Assembly (NCBI GenBank): GCA_027924585.1
Contig: BSBM01000871.1
Location: 1,240,001 to 1,304,000, forward strand
DNA from: Larix kaempferi
Taxonomy: Eukaryota > Streptophyta > Pinopsida > Pinales > Pinaceae
Reading direction: 5' to 3'
Length of the DNA stretch: 64,000 bases
A model generated the notes under the pieces. The model was not told the origin of the DNA. It saw only the letters and a program-made list of their open reading frames with translations, and made no database searches. Of this stretch, positions 32,577 to 46,000 are shown piece after piece; the stretch's first letter is position 1; every line of letters begins with the position of its first letter. Made by a program: the position numbers and the translations under genes.

Positions 32577-33343
32577 CTCCCTCTCAGCGAGGGAGGAATT
32601 CTCTGCCATACCAAGATTGTCTCGGAAGTACCTAGACTTTGTCACTGAAAGAGACTTTGTTAACACATATTCAATCTACTCATTAATAGTAATGTACTGA
32701 AGTTTCACTGTAACTTTTTGGACCATGTATTGGATGAAGTGATACTTCATTTCAATGTGCTTCGACTTGTCATGAAACACTGGGTTTTCAGAAATATTGA
32801 TCCAACTCTGATTGTCACACCTAATAAATGTAGGCTCAAGATTTTCACTGAACAACCCTGCAAGTAGCTTTCCGAGCCACATTGCTTCTCGACAAGCAAA
32901 ACTAGCAGCTATGTATTCTACTTCTGTAGTTCTTTAGGTTACAGAGCCCTGCTTCCTGCTAGACCAAGATATCATAGCTGATCCTAGGCTATAATAGTAG
33001 CTGGATGTACTCTTGCAGTTCACAATGCTTCCTCCCCAGTCTGAGTATGTATAACCAAGTAACATGACTCCTCCACTGGAGGCATATATGAGTCCATATG
33101 AAATTGTACCTTGAAGGTACCTAAGCACATGCTTAGAAACTATCCAGTGTCTGTGTCTCGGATCAGACATAAATTGACTCAGAGTGTTCATAGCATAACA
33201 TATATCAGGCCTTGAATGTATCAAGTACATTAGTGAGCCTATAAGCTGCCTATACAAAGTGGGATCTACTGATATGATACAGAGCCTAACTCATGAAGTT
33301 TCATCAAATTGGAAGCCATCGGTGTAATCATAGGGTCTCCTCC
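32577..33343 (-). pseudogene. CopD: 5'-truncated copia pol (RT end and RNase H)
   Basis: Minus-strand frames 32934-33257 (MYRQLIGSLMYLIHSRPDIC, YSDWGGSIVNCKSTSS) and 32676-32882 (CDNQSWINISENPVFHDKSK) are copia RNase H. Upstream PMITPMASNLMKL marks the RT end, where similarity stops near 33343. Downstream a shifted frame reads YFRDNLGMAENSSLAERE, whose final codons are the purine tract GAGAGGGAG touching the LTR. No catalytic RT core remains. The element is truncated at its 5' side. Confidence 0.85.
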
Positions 33344-35181
33344 TTATATAGGATAATAAAGACCAAAACCCTAGATCTCAAAACCACTTTACAATACATG
33401 AAGATGAGTGGTTGAGATTAAAAGATCTCATAATCTAATCAATGTCTAAGATGAGCCAATACAATATAACACATGGATCACTCAATATAAAGGTGACGTC
33501 ATAGCTAGAAAGCACAAAGTGAGGGTGACATCATCCTTTAGAGGGGGGAAAAGTACATGGGCCCACCTCACATGACATGGACATGAGTCATAAAGCTCAT
33601 GGTGGGGAAAGGAGGCATCAATCCTTGCTAGCTCATCCCCATGGCACAATAATATAAAATAATATGTCCAAATAATACAAATGATCAAAATCTGTGAGAG
33701 ACATGTAGTAAAAGGCCTCCTGTAACCTCTGTGGACCCCACTGACTGATGAAAACTGGATGGAAGATATGGGGTTCACCCTGGAAGACCTCTATGGAGAC
33801 CAAGTTCCAAAACCTTGCCTCAATTTCCCAAATCGAATTCCTCAGTGACCCTTTTATTCCATTTTTAACCTGCCTCGGTAATTGTGAAGCTACTGAAACT
33901 GTCACCTAGGGCACCTGCGCTGTCAAGCTGATCCCACCAAGCTCTCCAGAAGGGGGGTAAAATGGTAATATAAAGTGGCTAGACCACCCCCTCCTCATAC
34001 ATCTCCCTAGGTGAACTGGCCTCTCATGGCCCCTGCTGGTTAGGGTAGGAAATCAGCCCCAAATCTGGTCAACAAGTGGAAAAATGCATCTATCACTCTC
34101 AGAAGTTCTAAAAAATGAATGATAAGTGTCTCATTGGATCCAGAAGACCCAAATATACTAGGAATGTGTACTCATACACCATGGGTTGCCCTGATGGGCC
34201 AACTGTAGGGTCCACTATATATGGACAGTGCATAATCTAATGATCTGAAGTAATAATAAAACCTGCTAAACTGCATCAATCTTCATTTGAATCATATGTC
34301 CATCATATAGTATCATCATCAAGAGTATTTGGGACCATCAATCATCATCAATAAGCACAAGTGGACCACATCATCACGGATCCCATGAAATGACCATAGT
34401 CAAACTGGGTTTGACTAGGTCAATATACAACCAAGGATAAATCACATCAATAGACTAAGGCATGTTCCTCTAATCAAACTTACAGCTTAACTTAAAGTAT
34501 AAATATCATTAGTGGCATTAATCATGTTTGCATATTCCATTGTTATTTATAATTACTTGCACAATAGCTTAAATGACAGACTCACCCATTGGACATGATC
34601 TAACTGCTAGCTAAGGATGAAGGCTAGGAACAAGGTTGGGCAAAGGGGTTGACTTGCCTAAACTTAACTAAAAGACACTTAGGACTGGGAGAAGGGGGAA
34701 GCTACACTCTGTGCTGGACAAATAACACGGGGAAGGGCTGTGCCTCACAAATGGGTAAGTTGTTTAGAGATTGCTTATTCAACTTAGGCATCATGTCTAC
34801 ATCAAGTTGATCCAAGTTCATTAGGATCATTCAATTTAATTTCATGGCCTTTTTGGCCTACATAACCCTTCGGATCTCAGGTGCGCTAAGAAGCACAACT
34901 AATTGCAGCTTGCATCCAGGGCATGTTTATATATATAAGGTTAGCAATCGTTTAGATATAGAGTTTAAGAACCATTGCTTTTTGGACCTTTCTTATACTC
35001 TTCGAGGAGTATTTATAGCGTTTCATTGCTCTTGCCCTTTACTCACGTGTGTAAGAAACACATTCTAGAGTTTATAGTTTCCATGGGCGAATTTACACAA
35101 GTTTCCATGAGTAGTACATGAGCTTTCAGTTTTAGCCAACAACATCTCAAGTGACTAGGAGGAGTTCGTGCCAGTGCCAAA
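33344..35181. other. Non-coding repeat-like DNA, no gene seen
   Basis: No domain recognisable on either strand; frames are short. It ends at the target-site duplication CCAAA (35177-35181) of the gag-only element, so it is the left flank of that insertion. Confidence 0.55.
35177..35181. repeat. TR-GAG target-site duplication, left copy (CCAAA)
   Basis: Exact repeat of 39092-39096. Confidence 0.9.
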
Positions 35182-35937
35182 TGTTAGAGCAATATTATGA
35201 CTTAGTACCTTAATCATTAATTAATTAATGGTTATTAGGTGCTAAACTGGTTAATAATACATCCCTAGGTGTGAAACTGGTTATTATAAAATGGTTTGGA
35301 CTTATCTGGATAAGTGTGAACAAGTTCACAGTGTATGAGCCAAAGTATGGGCCAAGAGGTGGTCAAACTAGCTGTTAGGCATGCTTATCCAATCATTTAT
35401 TTCCCCAACATGCCTAAAGCACCCTCTTTCCCTATTTTAAGGAAACACATGGACCAAGGGCGCTCATGTTTTGTATGTGGACAATTCCCACTCCCTAGGC
35501 CATTTTTGGCATGCCTAAGCCTAACCAACTTCCACCAAACCTTATCCTCACATGTGTGAACCTCATTATGACTTCCCATGCTTACTCAATGTTCACATGC
35601 ATATTTTGAACCTGTTTGAGTTATTTTGGAAACCTTTTTGGTTAACCTAGGGGGTATTGGGGTAAATCTAAGCTATCTAAGTGTGGACACTCCAAGAGGA
35701 TATTTTTCCTCCTATTTTGTATATAAGGATGAACCAATCTATTTCATAGCATTGGAAAGTTAATAATATCTCATATTTGATCATTTGTGCATTTCTGGAA
35801 TTTTGATCATTTGTGCTGAGTTTTGATCATTTGTTCATTCTGAAATAGTTTTGCACTTGTCTCTTGCTTAATGAATTTAATCTTTCAGCTGTGAGGAATC
35901 CATGGTAGCTAGATCCTACTATGACATAGATTTTACA
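35182..35937 (+). repeat. TR-GAG 5' LTR (756 bp)
   Basis: TGTTAGAGCAATATT...TAGATTTTACA, with TATATAAGG at 35720-35728. Equal in length to the 3' LTR, with scattered substitutions. Confidence 0.9.
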
Positions 35938-35949
35938 TGGTACCAGAGC
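35938..35949 (+). promoter_or_regulatory. TR-GAG primer-binding site
   Basis: TGGTACCAGAGC directly after the LTR, one base from the canonical Met-tRNA site. Confidence 0.85.
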
Positions 35950-36210
35950 TCTTGGAGCTATTATTTGAACCAGCAAGACTGTTTTAGTGGCTTTCCAGAA
36001 GCAGTGGAGAAACCACAGAATTCCTAAGGCCATTGCATTGAGTCAATTGGAGAAATCTAGTGGCTCTTCTCAGGTGTGATGCTCTCCCGAATGCACCCAC
36101 TATCAAACAGGGTTCGAATCTGTTAGTGTAGATCCCTCCTGAGTGATTGAGAGTTTTTTGTAGGTTTTCAAGAGCACCATTGTCACCTAGTGTGCAAGCA
36201 GTAGAAGAAG

Positions 36211-37236
36211 ATGGAGCAATCTCATCCAAATTTGCTCACTCCTTTCAACTATTTTGATTGGAAGGCTGAAATGGTGATTTTGTTGAGATCCAAGGGTCTT
36301 TTCATGATCACAATGGGCACAGAGGTTGAACCAAAATCTGCTGTGGAGAAATCAAAGTTTTTTAACAGAATGGATGAGTCATTCAGCCTCCTCTGTCTCA
36401 GTATTTCAAGAGACCTCCTGTTTCATGTGGAAATTCTAGCTACACCCAATGAAGTTTGGCTCAAGCTTGAGTCTCTATTTGGGAATACTGATGACATGAG
36501 AGGACATCAACTTGAGAATGAGTTGATCTCATTGAGTCCAAGCAATTTCGAATCCATCTAGGATTTCTTCACCAAGTTCAAGAGCTTGGTCTTGCAAATC
36601 AAACAGTGTGGCATTGATAAGAAGGAAGAACAATTGATCTTGTTCATTCTTTCAAAATTGGGTCTTGAGTACTTAGTTTTTGTCTCTACATTGAACTCCA
36701 CAAAGCTCACAGTTAGAAATTGGAAAATGCCATCTTTGGCTGATTTCATGGTTATGCTAACTTAAGAGAAAGACACGTTGGTCTTGATGGGTTCCATTAA
36801 GCAAAAGGACCAAGTGATTGCTGCTGGAGATCTGAAACAAAGAGGCAAACAAAAACCCATTTTGAAACCCCAAGAGAAGAAGATGAAGGAGAATAAGCAG
36901 TCAAATGAAGAAAGCTCAAGTTCTAGTGATGAAGATTCGAAAGTCAGGAATATGAAGAGCAAGAAGGAAATACCCAAGTGTGGTTATTGCAAAGGTTCTC
37001 ATTATGAAAAATATTTTTACAAAAGGCAGCTGAACATCTTGATTAAGTTACTTGAAGAACATAACATTGATGTTCCAGATTTTGCACGAAAAGAAGAAGC
37101 CAATGTCTCCGTGGAGCAAGAACATTGTCTCCATGCCACATGCAAAGGTAAAATGCTCTATGCTTTGGGTGCAAGAGCCAAATATTTTTCTTATATATCT
37201 ATTTCTGATTTACATTCTTATATATCATATTCATAA
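36211..37236 (+). pseudogene. TR-GAG gag (copia type), interrupted by two stops
   Basis: Begins MEQSHPNLLTPFNYFDWKAE, the usual copia gag opening in which the protein binds and packages RNA. LATPNEVWLKLESLFGNTDD, then after a stop at 36558-36560 DFFTKFKSLVLQIKQCG continues the capsid. A second stop lies near 36763. Then a Lys/Ser-rich stretch (ESSSSSDEDSK) leads to a degenerate knuckle CGYCKGSHYEKYFY with the last Cys replaced by Tyr. About 340 codons long, ending at 37234-37236. With the stops removed the domain order is complete, so the gene decayed after insertion or was already weak. Confidence 0.8.
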
Positions 37237-38335
37237 AACTCAGTCTCTTCCCTGAAAGAATCTCCATCCAGTTCACCGAAGCTTTCCCCCAATACTAGTC
37301 ATTTTTCACTAGTTTTTGACATGCCTTCTGAAAGCTCTTCCCAACTTCATTCAGATCCTTTCCATTATGATATGGAAGGTAATATGTAGGATGATATATA
37401 GGTTATGACATACCTCAAACCATTTTCTCAACCACTAGATGTCCGAAAGACCATGCAACCCCCAAGTTCTCACATTGGAAAATCTGACAATTTCATTGTT
37501 TCCAAAACTGTGTCACTTACCTATGTTGTCTTTATGTCTTGCATTTCATTCCTTGGTTGGAAAACCATGTCATTTTCCATCATGGGATTTCTGTTACAAA
37601 TGTATGGACCTGATCTTACCACTTATGATTCAAAACTCAAGTCTCCAGATCCTTCAAGTTTGCTCAACTGTTAGTGTGATCTAGCTACACACTCTTCTCT
37701 TACTGTAAACCATTCGATCATGGAGACATTATACCTCTGCTTTTTGCAGATCCATATGGCTCCTATTATGATATATTAGAGCCATATTATATCTATTACA
37801 GATTTGGGAAGGTGCTACATCAGCTCGGAAGGAAGATTCATGGTTTGATTTGCCATGTGGAAGCTCCTCAAAATGCTGATTTTGTCGAGATTTTTGATGC
37901 TTTTTGGGAAGGATTTTGCAGAGATATATTTTCCATTTTTGATTATGTATTCAGATCTGAGTATGTATGCAGCAAGAAGCATTCCTATGATGCTCCTCCA
38001 TCATCAAATGATGAGTTTCGAGGGGCCTCCCAACATGTTTCTTGTCTACACAACAGTGATGCATTGATGCATGATCATGGCATCCACAACATCTTCACCA
38101 AGTCTTTCACCAAGAAGTTGTTTACTCAACTCATTCAAGTGAAGAACAAGACCCGTTGAAGACATTTTTGATCATCTCTGTATCATGTCCACTCTTGAGG
38201 GAGGATTTTCCCCATGTGGTTTTTCCTCTTTCCTCGTTTTACATGGACAAATAAATTTCTGTTGTAAAAGGTGACTTGAGCCTTAGTTGCCAAGGATTTA
38301 TTTTGATATTCCACTAAGTCTAGCTTATGGGGAGG
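37237..38335 (+). other. TR-GAG 3' internal region replacing pol
   Basis: About 1.1 kb with no recognisable enzyme. The gag frame stays mostly open for ~440 bp beyond the stop, with two further stops. A separate 115-codon frame (37812-38159) has no resemblance I can name. It ends in the PPT. Confidence 0.6.
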
Positions 38336-39091
38336 TGTTAGAGAAATATTATACCTTAGTACCTTAATCATTAAGTAATTAATGGTTATTAGGTTCTAAA
38401 TTGGTTAATAATACATCCCTAGGTGTGAAACTGGTTATTATGAAGTGGTTTGGACTTATCTGGATAAGTGTGAACACGGTCACAATGTATGAGCCAAAGT
38501 ATGGGCCAAGAGGTGGTCAAAATAGATGTTGGGCATGCTTATCCAATCATTTATTGCCCCAGCATGCCTAAGGCACCCTCTTTCCCTGTTTTAAGGAAAC
38601 ACATTGACCAAGGGCACTCATGATCTGTATGTGGACAATTCCCACTCCCTAGGCCATTTTTGGCATGCCTAAGCCTAACCAACTTCCACCAAACCTTATC
38701 CCCACATGTGTGAACCTCATTATGACTTCCCATGCTTACTCAGTGTTCACATGCTTATTTTGAACCTGTTTGAGTTATTTTGGAAACCTTTTTGGTTAAC
38801 CTAGGGGGGATTGGGGTAAATCTAAGCTAGCTAAGTGTGGACACTCCAAGTGGATATTTTTCCTCCTATTTTGTATATAAGGATGAACCAATCTATTTCA
38901 TAGCATTGGACAGTTAATAATATCTCATATTTGATCATTTGTGCATTTCTGGAATTTGGATCATTTGTGCTGAGTTTTGATCATTTGTTCATTCTGAAAT
39001 AGTTTTGCACTTGTCTCTTGCTTAATGAATTTAATCTTTCAGCTGTGAGGAATCCATGGTAGCTAGATCTTACTGTGACATAGATTTTACA
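38336..39091 (+). repeat. TR-GAG 3' LTR (756 bp)
   Basis: Aligned end to end with 35182-35937. TATA box TATATAA at 38874-38880. TSD CCAAA follows at 39092-39096. Confidence 0.9.
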
Positions 39092-40944
39092 CCAAACATC
39101 AGGGACAACCAACCAGAATGATTTAGGCCTACAATCCAACTCACCAAAGGAAAGTTTTGTCACCAAATCAGAGTCGAGACACTGAACAAACATGGATGCG
39201 ATCCAACACAGAGGTAGTAAAAAGGGAAGTCCTTAGTATCAAAAAGTCAAGAAAGTCAAGTCAAAGGTGATATCCAAATAGGAAGGTCATGGATGGATGG
39301 AGTCAAGTGAAAGTGGAGCCTAAGCTAGCAGACAAATGATGTCAAGAAAAACCATATCTATGCAAGGTAATGAACCGGTGAGTTTTGTCAAAAACCTAAA
39401 TGTGCAAGTAATATGTCCATTTTATAAATTATAACATCATCAAGATAATTCATTTTAATTTTACAAAGTTTTCCACATTATGAATCATACACCAAGCTAA
39501 TGCTGTGAACATGACTAAAGAAACAAGATAATAATCCATAAGCAATGATCAGAAATCCATAGGTCATATCACATCATCATAATAATCATCAGAAACCATC
39601 TGAAACACTGCTGCAATAAAATATCTAGGCACTGTACTGAAACTGTACGGAATAAAGGGTCACATCGGTCATTAAATATGAACTCTCAAGGATCATCCTT
39701 GGCACAAGGTCTAACATAAGTTTGATAAAAAACACTGCTTTGATCATGAGTGATCACAAAATATAAATTCATCATAGCTAAGCTATGAAAAGTGCAGATA
39801 TCTGCAAAGCAAGAATAGTATCCCTGCTACTATGGTGTGATAACAGTACCCACTTCCAAAAATAATACATCCACTATGATTTACAATTTCACAACAACTT
39901 GGACATATAGCCATTCATATGCCATCAAACAATACTTGCCACTGATATATAGTTTACACACAATACTGAGTATTACACAGGGAAACTTTAGAACAACAAG
40001 GACAAGGAGGACCTAGGCCATTTAATAGATTAAGGGGGTGTTAAGTAATCCCAAATTCCTATAAACAACTATAAAACCATTCAATGAAAGCAATAAGATA
40101 TTATATATCATTCACAGGGTAGGTATTAGGGCTTGAGCACAATAGTAGTAGGATGGTAGGGAGATAACTGGAAGTATTTAGATTCAATCAATACATCAAA
40201 AATCATAATAGTCAAACCATAATATCAAATGAGACTACAAGGTACCACAACACCAATTTATTTTGATAGTGTGAGCTGCCTGTTGGTGGTCTAAGCCTGT
40301 AAAAACCATGCCCCAACCTCCACTTCCAATTTTTATGAATTTTTTTGTAATTGAGTAGGGAAGAATCCAAGGAATCACTTACATAGCCCCCAACAATAGG
40401 CATGGTGTAACAATTACAATTTTCGAGCCACTCAACTCATTAAAACCTCCACCACTCCAAAATCATTGCAATAACTAGAATGGAATGAAGGAGTAATCTT
40501 CAAATATTGATATCATTTTTGTCCATCGGCCATACAAACATATCAATCACATTTACTACCATAATCTATGTGAAATCAGATGCAACATACAAAGTGGGGT
40601 GGTCATATGGTTTTCAATTCCATATCGACAAGTATAGTGCAATAAGAGCTTAATTGACATCCTCCATTCATCACTAGCGTCGATGCCAATTGTTCAACCA
40701 AATTCAAACCAAATGTAATATAGATCCCGATGATCAATTAAATTCATATCTTGTCAACACCTCGATATAAGCATCACCGCATTGCAAGCTAGGGTTTCGA
40801 TCACAATGATACCCATTAGGATTTAGATTTAATGTTCACCATTAATCCCACTGTCATTTAGATCATGAAACTTAACATTCCATAACATTTCAATATTGCA
40901 TGGGGATCCATTGTAATGATCCGACTAACTTTTGTGTATTCATA
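39092..40944. other. Non-coding DNA, right flank of TR-GAG insertion
   Basis: AT-rich sequence with only short chance frames. I see no domain, LTR pair or array. Confidence 0.5.
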
Positions 40945-43032
40945 ATCCACAATTTGAACACATAATATGTATTAGATATTAAAGAAATTTGCAAGAGACA
41001 CAATACCACCATTGTTTATACTAACATAATTTGCACTTGTTTTCTATGCACATTTGTATGTTCAACATAGGAATGAATGTAATCAAATCACCACTCAAAC
41101 ATGTTCCTTATTGACAAAAGAGGTTTCATGGTAATCCACAATTTGAACACATATAATATGTATTAGATATTAAATAAATGTGCAAGAGACACAATACCAC
41201 CATTGTTTTTTTTTTCAAAAAAACTAGTAGAGGATTTCATTTAAAGAGACTGCAAGAGACTTGCAGAATGTGCAAAAGAGATCATAAGATCATAATTAAA
41301 ACTGATACCAAACTACAAATGTTTTTTGCATATTTCCTGAGCGACTAGGGAGTTCAAACACAAGCTTAATATTATACATTCTTTGCTGATTAACTTTCGA
41401 GAAAAGTCTATAGAAAGTTCCTAGTACCAAAATGAAAAAAACAATTCATATAAAACTATTGAATATGAAGATATTTCCTATCAGTTTCCTCCTCTTCTTG
41501 CTCATATGGGTTGTTCCTCATGGGTTTCTCTTTTGCTTCTACTATATATTCTTCAACAACATCGGATGATGGTTGGTTGAGGTTTGGAACACCTCTGTTT
41601 GGACCACAGGATGACTCTTCCACCGATAGCTCTGTATCCTCATGCACTATGGACCAAGGAGACAACCTATTGCGCATTTCCTGGACCTCCAAGCGTAGAG
41701 AGTGGCACTCATCTTCCAGTATTTGTTGCTTTTTCTTTTGTTTAGCTAGGATTTCCAAGGAATTGAGGACCTGAACATAAATACCTTGAACTTGAATTTG
41801 TAGTGACTGTACTATGTTTTCAAGCTATGAATTTTGTTCCTCCTAGATTTCTCTTCTCCAGTGAGTGTTCCCCTTAGTTCTCTTTGGAATGATGCTTGCA
41901 AGAACGAGTATGAGAATACTTGACTGAGATTTTCACTGTATCCTCAAGGTGATCTTTTTTGGCTCTTTGATATTACAAGCCCCTTCATATCACCTTTCCT
42001 CTGCTATCAAATTTGTGCTGTGGGATTTACCATTCCATTGGATCGAATCCTCCATCATATCCATTAATGGAAATTTAAATTCACTCATTCTCAGCTGATA
42101 ATGTGGAGTGCATGTACCATTCAAACTTTGTCCAAGAGAAGCCAAATTCAGATGAGCCACTAGGTTCATACACTGGCATATAATATCCCTGGATATGGGC
42201 ATGCAGGAAGAGCAAGGGGAAGGATGAATCTAACGATATCACACAAACCTATTATGTGGGTGGTATGATGTGAAGGGGGATTTAAATCGATAGATGCAAT
42301 GCTTATCATGCTACGAAGTGTCATGATGCCACCATAATTGCACATGGGATTACTCCATTTTTTGGATTTATCAAATGTTTTCGATCCTTTCACTTGCGGG
42401 AGGATTATTTTCAAATGTTATCAATTATGATGCCACCATAATTTCCCACAGATGTTGTTGATCAATTCCTTGAAGCACTTAGGTACTATATCCATAGTTC
42501 TAATAATGGGATTGTTTGAGTAGAAGGTTTTCCATTGATTCTGATTGTCTATACCATGTCCCTAGTGGTCAAGTTGGCTTGCTTGTCCACTATTGAGTTA
42601 TTAGATATGAGGATGTGGAGAAGATAGATGTTGCAAAAGGAAAGCAACACCTGCTGGATTCCCAGGAAGATGCATCTCAATTTCATATCCTTGGGAATAT
42701 TACTCATTCTCAGGTGGTTGATAACTATTTTCGAATAGCCCAGGATAATAACGGAGTTGACCCCGTGCTACCGAGCTATTTGAAGACGTTGGAGAAGAGT
42801 GAAGGCTTCAAATTGGTTATTTGTTGCAATATGAATGCTCCATGAAAACCAAATTCTGGTATTTCCACCTGGGGATAAAATATCCCTACCCACACCCTCC
42901 ACCTCGAATACCACCATTGTTTACACTAGCATAATTTGCACTTCTTTTCTATGTAAATTTGTATGCTCAACATAGGAATAAAATCAAATCACCACTCAAA
43001 TATGTCCCTTATTCACAAAAGAGGTTTCATGG
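40945..43032. repeat. ~189-bp tandem duplication, second copy split by a retroinsert
   Basis: The unit from AATCCACAATTTGAACAC to GGTTTCATGGT occupies 40945-41133. The second copy starts at 41134, is interrupted after ATTGTTT at 41208, and continues at 42907-43032. The two copies are about 90% similar by eye. Confidence 0.8.
41209..42906 (-). pseudogene. Candidate processed retropseudogene of an unidentified host gene
   Basis: The insert is bounded by a 12-16 bp duplication (AATACCACCATTGTTT at 41193-41208 and 42907-42922) and has a poly(T) run at its left end, that is, a poly(A) tail on the minus strand. One minus-strand frame runs from 42202 to the stop at 41456 with four internal stops. 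Its C-terminus has a charged, helix-prone stretch (EILAKQKKKQQILEDECHSL) and an acidic end. About 240 bp of 3'-UTR-like DNA follow before the poly(A). Another frame (42166-42414) precedes it after a frameshift. I do not recognise the protein. LINE-type machinery would explain the tail and duplication. Confidence 0.55.
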
Positions 43033-46000
43033 TATTGATGCTTAGAAAAATAGATTTTATCACAACTGTACATTTAATGTTCCACCAACACTGCAAGATA
43101 CTAATGACTCATTCTTCTAACTTCTTAGGTAGGGCCCCATTTACTTTCTACTAATAAGTATGGAAAGGAAAAATACTAGCTATTTTGTAGAGAATGACAA
43201 CAAAATTTTTGCAGGGATGAAAATTTACAACACTTTGCAAAATCAAAACTATTGTGTTGTCTTAGGCATAAAAAAACGACGACTCCATAGGGGAGGGTTA
43301 TGTGAGTAGGCCAAACTTAGAATCTATGGCATTGTAGAAACAAACAACATTGAACCATGAAAAGACTCAACTAGACTCGAAATTAGGACATACATAGTAA
43401 TATATGTATGTGCCATGGTATGCATGACTTGATAAATTGCAGAAAAGGAAACTAGACATGCAGAGTTATTATAGTTCTAAATGGCGAGTCATATTTTCAA
43501 TGAAAAACTGAGAGTCAATATTTGTCTTACTAGCATTAAGTTGCTCATAATATTGGTCCTTTTGGAAGTGACCTACATTCAACCTTATCTTACAAATTGA
43601 TAAACTTGTTAGCAGAGAATAAACATTCACGTATATAAGCGAATTGTAGCTTTTCCAGGTTCCAAGTATCTTAGGACATATCAATGACAATGGTGCATTG
43701 AGTTTGGTAAACAAGAAAATTGAAACTTCTATGAAGAATTACATAAAAACTAAATCAATGAAACAACTTCAAACCTTAAGAAAAATGCATGCAATTAAAC
43801 CAAGAAAATAACTATGTAAAAGTGAAATCAACAAAATAATTTCAAACATCAAGAAAATGCATGCAAGTAAAATAATAAAATCAAGCGACAAAGAAACTAA
43901 TACTAAAAACTGATTCCAATGCTTGAGTTATTTATGACTGAGATGACCCTAGATTAGGGTCAAAGTAGTGTTTCAAATGGGAGCTGTTGCCGCCGGATTA
44001 CACACCGTCTTTATCGCAGCAAAAATCTATGCTGCCGCTCGGTGTGCCCTTGGTGGCAAGTCTCGAGTCAAGTATGTCACTTGGTTCTTGACTCCTCCAT
44101 TTAGGAAACATTCCCAATGAAATCCAAGGGGGGTAGTCCCTATGGAAAGTTACTAAGGTTGTTAGGGTCTTCCAGTTAAAGTGATGGGTTGTTTATTAAT
44201 GTTTTGGGAGTTTTTGATCAAGGTTCAAGATGTAACTGCAACAATAGTTTAAGAAATTTTTCACCAGCATAAACTTAAATAAATCACTGTGAAATATAAA
44301 GATGCACAAATACTTGAGATTGATAAAAAGCAAATGAAATATGCAAGGACCAGTGCCTTATGGAGTCAAAACACAGTGTAAAAATTGTAAATGCTGGAAA
44401 AGTAAATGTTGTGCTATTGTATCTTGGTTGATTTTAAATTATTAAAATGAAAATTTGTTAGGGAAAGAAGGGAAACTCTCGATATACCGTAAAGGGACAG
44501 AGAGGAATGTACGGATTTCTAAAGATTGGTGATTTCGTACAAGAACATGATGGACTGTCAATACCTTGAGCGCGTGTTCAAAACTACACCAACAAGGATG
44601 TAGTCTAACGGTTCCCCAAGGTCAGAGTACAGTGACTCGGCGTTCCCAGGCAGAATCCATACCAAAATTTAGTCTCGAAGTGTCATATTTTCACTATGTT
44701 GTGGGAAGTTCATTTTATTAGGTGACTTGATTAAGTTAAATGTGAGAAATTAAGAAGTGCTTCCAACTACTTTTGGTATCCCATAGCTCAGACATACTGC
44801 TAGTGGGTAGAGCATACGCAGTGCAGGAAATAGTTTATTCCAATTAGAAGAGAGTAACCATCGACCCTCCGACAGAGAGTGCTCTTGACTTGCTTTTCAG
44901 CTAAGTTCAAGAGTCTTATGAAATTGAAATACAAAACTTATAAATGAAAGTATATTGATGGGCAATTTTATGCGTCACTTTTTGATCAACCTCCACTAAT
45001 CAACAAATGCCTTTGGGTGGAGGTCAGAGCATACTTTGTGGCGATGAAGACGATTTTATTTCTACTCTACTTTTGCAAAATGAAAATGATGTGGATTAAA
45101 ACTTATAAAGCAAAAAATATCAAAGGATACACCCTGCAAGCCAAATGTGTGTGTGTGTTTGGTTGTGTTTGTTAGAAAAAATCATACATGAAAATTTACA
45201 AAATACACAAATCCTCCCAGGGGGGATGGGACGTGGGTGCTATTTACCCCACTACTCTCGTTTAATGATTTACAATTTATGCTCAAAATAAAACTTCCTC
45301 TTAGTCCTTTTAGACTTGGATCTAAGGGCTTACAAGCTGAAATTTGAAACAATGCTAAAAGTGGGTCCCTTTGAAGTTGTTTTTGGCAAGTTTTAGCGAA
45401 ATTTCGCCAGAGATTCCTCCTCTTTTTCCTTGGACCTGCTAAAAACCATCAAGTAAATCTCTTAGAATATGATGGAAAACACAATGAAAAAATAAAAAAA
45501 TTTGAGAAATTTTATACTAGAAAAATTTTGAAATTTTTTTCTAAGCATAGAAAGTTTCAAACCTAGCTTAGATTTAATGCAAAATAGACTTTTAGGGAGC
45601 TTAGTTCTAATCTAGCATGTGAATTCTAAGTATGTAGATCTGAAAATAATTCAAGACAAGTATGGATCTACAACTCAAATACGTAGAAAGTAGCAAAAAG
45701 GGAAAGAGAAGAATGTTGTTTTAAAATTGAAGTTGATGGATGAACCCTTCAATCCCAAGCTTGATTTTTGTGAAGCCTTGGAAAATCCATGAAATACAAT
45801 ATTAGTTTGTGTTGAATAGGAGAGAAGAGAAAATCTAGTTCCAAGCCCTCTTCAAGCTTGTGATCTACAAAAACCTTGAATCAAACCTTTACATACAAAT
45901 GAGTAAAATCTAGTGTGCTTGGTAAAGAAAAATTTGAAGAGCCTAAATACAAGCTAGTATAGTTGGCTACTTCTAGTCTTTCAAAACAATACACAAATAA

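Larger units (their letters stand above)
35182..39091 (+). mobile_element. TR-GAG element: complete gag-only LTR retrotransposon (3910 bp)
   Basis: Two 756-bp LTRs (35182-35937 and 38336-39091), perfect TSD CCAAA (35177-35181 and 39092-39096), PBS TGGTACCAGAGC at 35938-35949 and PPT ATGGGGAGG at 38327-38335. The 2398-bp interior encodes only a copia-type gag (36211-37236). No protease, integrase, RT or RNase H motif is found in any frame. This matches the non-autonomous class known as TR-GAG, which depends on enzymes from other elements. Confidence 0.88.

Noticed and set aside
42615-42845. 76-codon plus-strand frame in the retroinsert
   Set aside because: The insert's poly(A) and the long frame are on the minus strand. 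No plus-strand tail or domain is present, though a plus-strand origin is not fully excluded.
44781-44890. tRNA-like A-box (TAGCTCAG...GGGTAGAGC) with a weak B-box
   Set aside because: The spacing of about 95 bp is too long, and no cloverleaf or acceptor pairing could be drawn.
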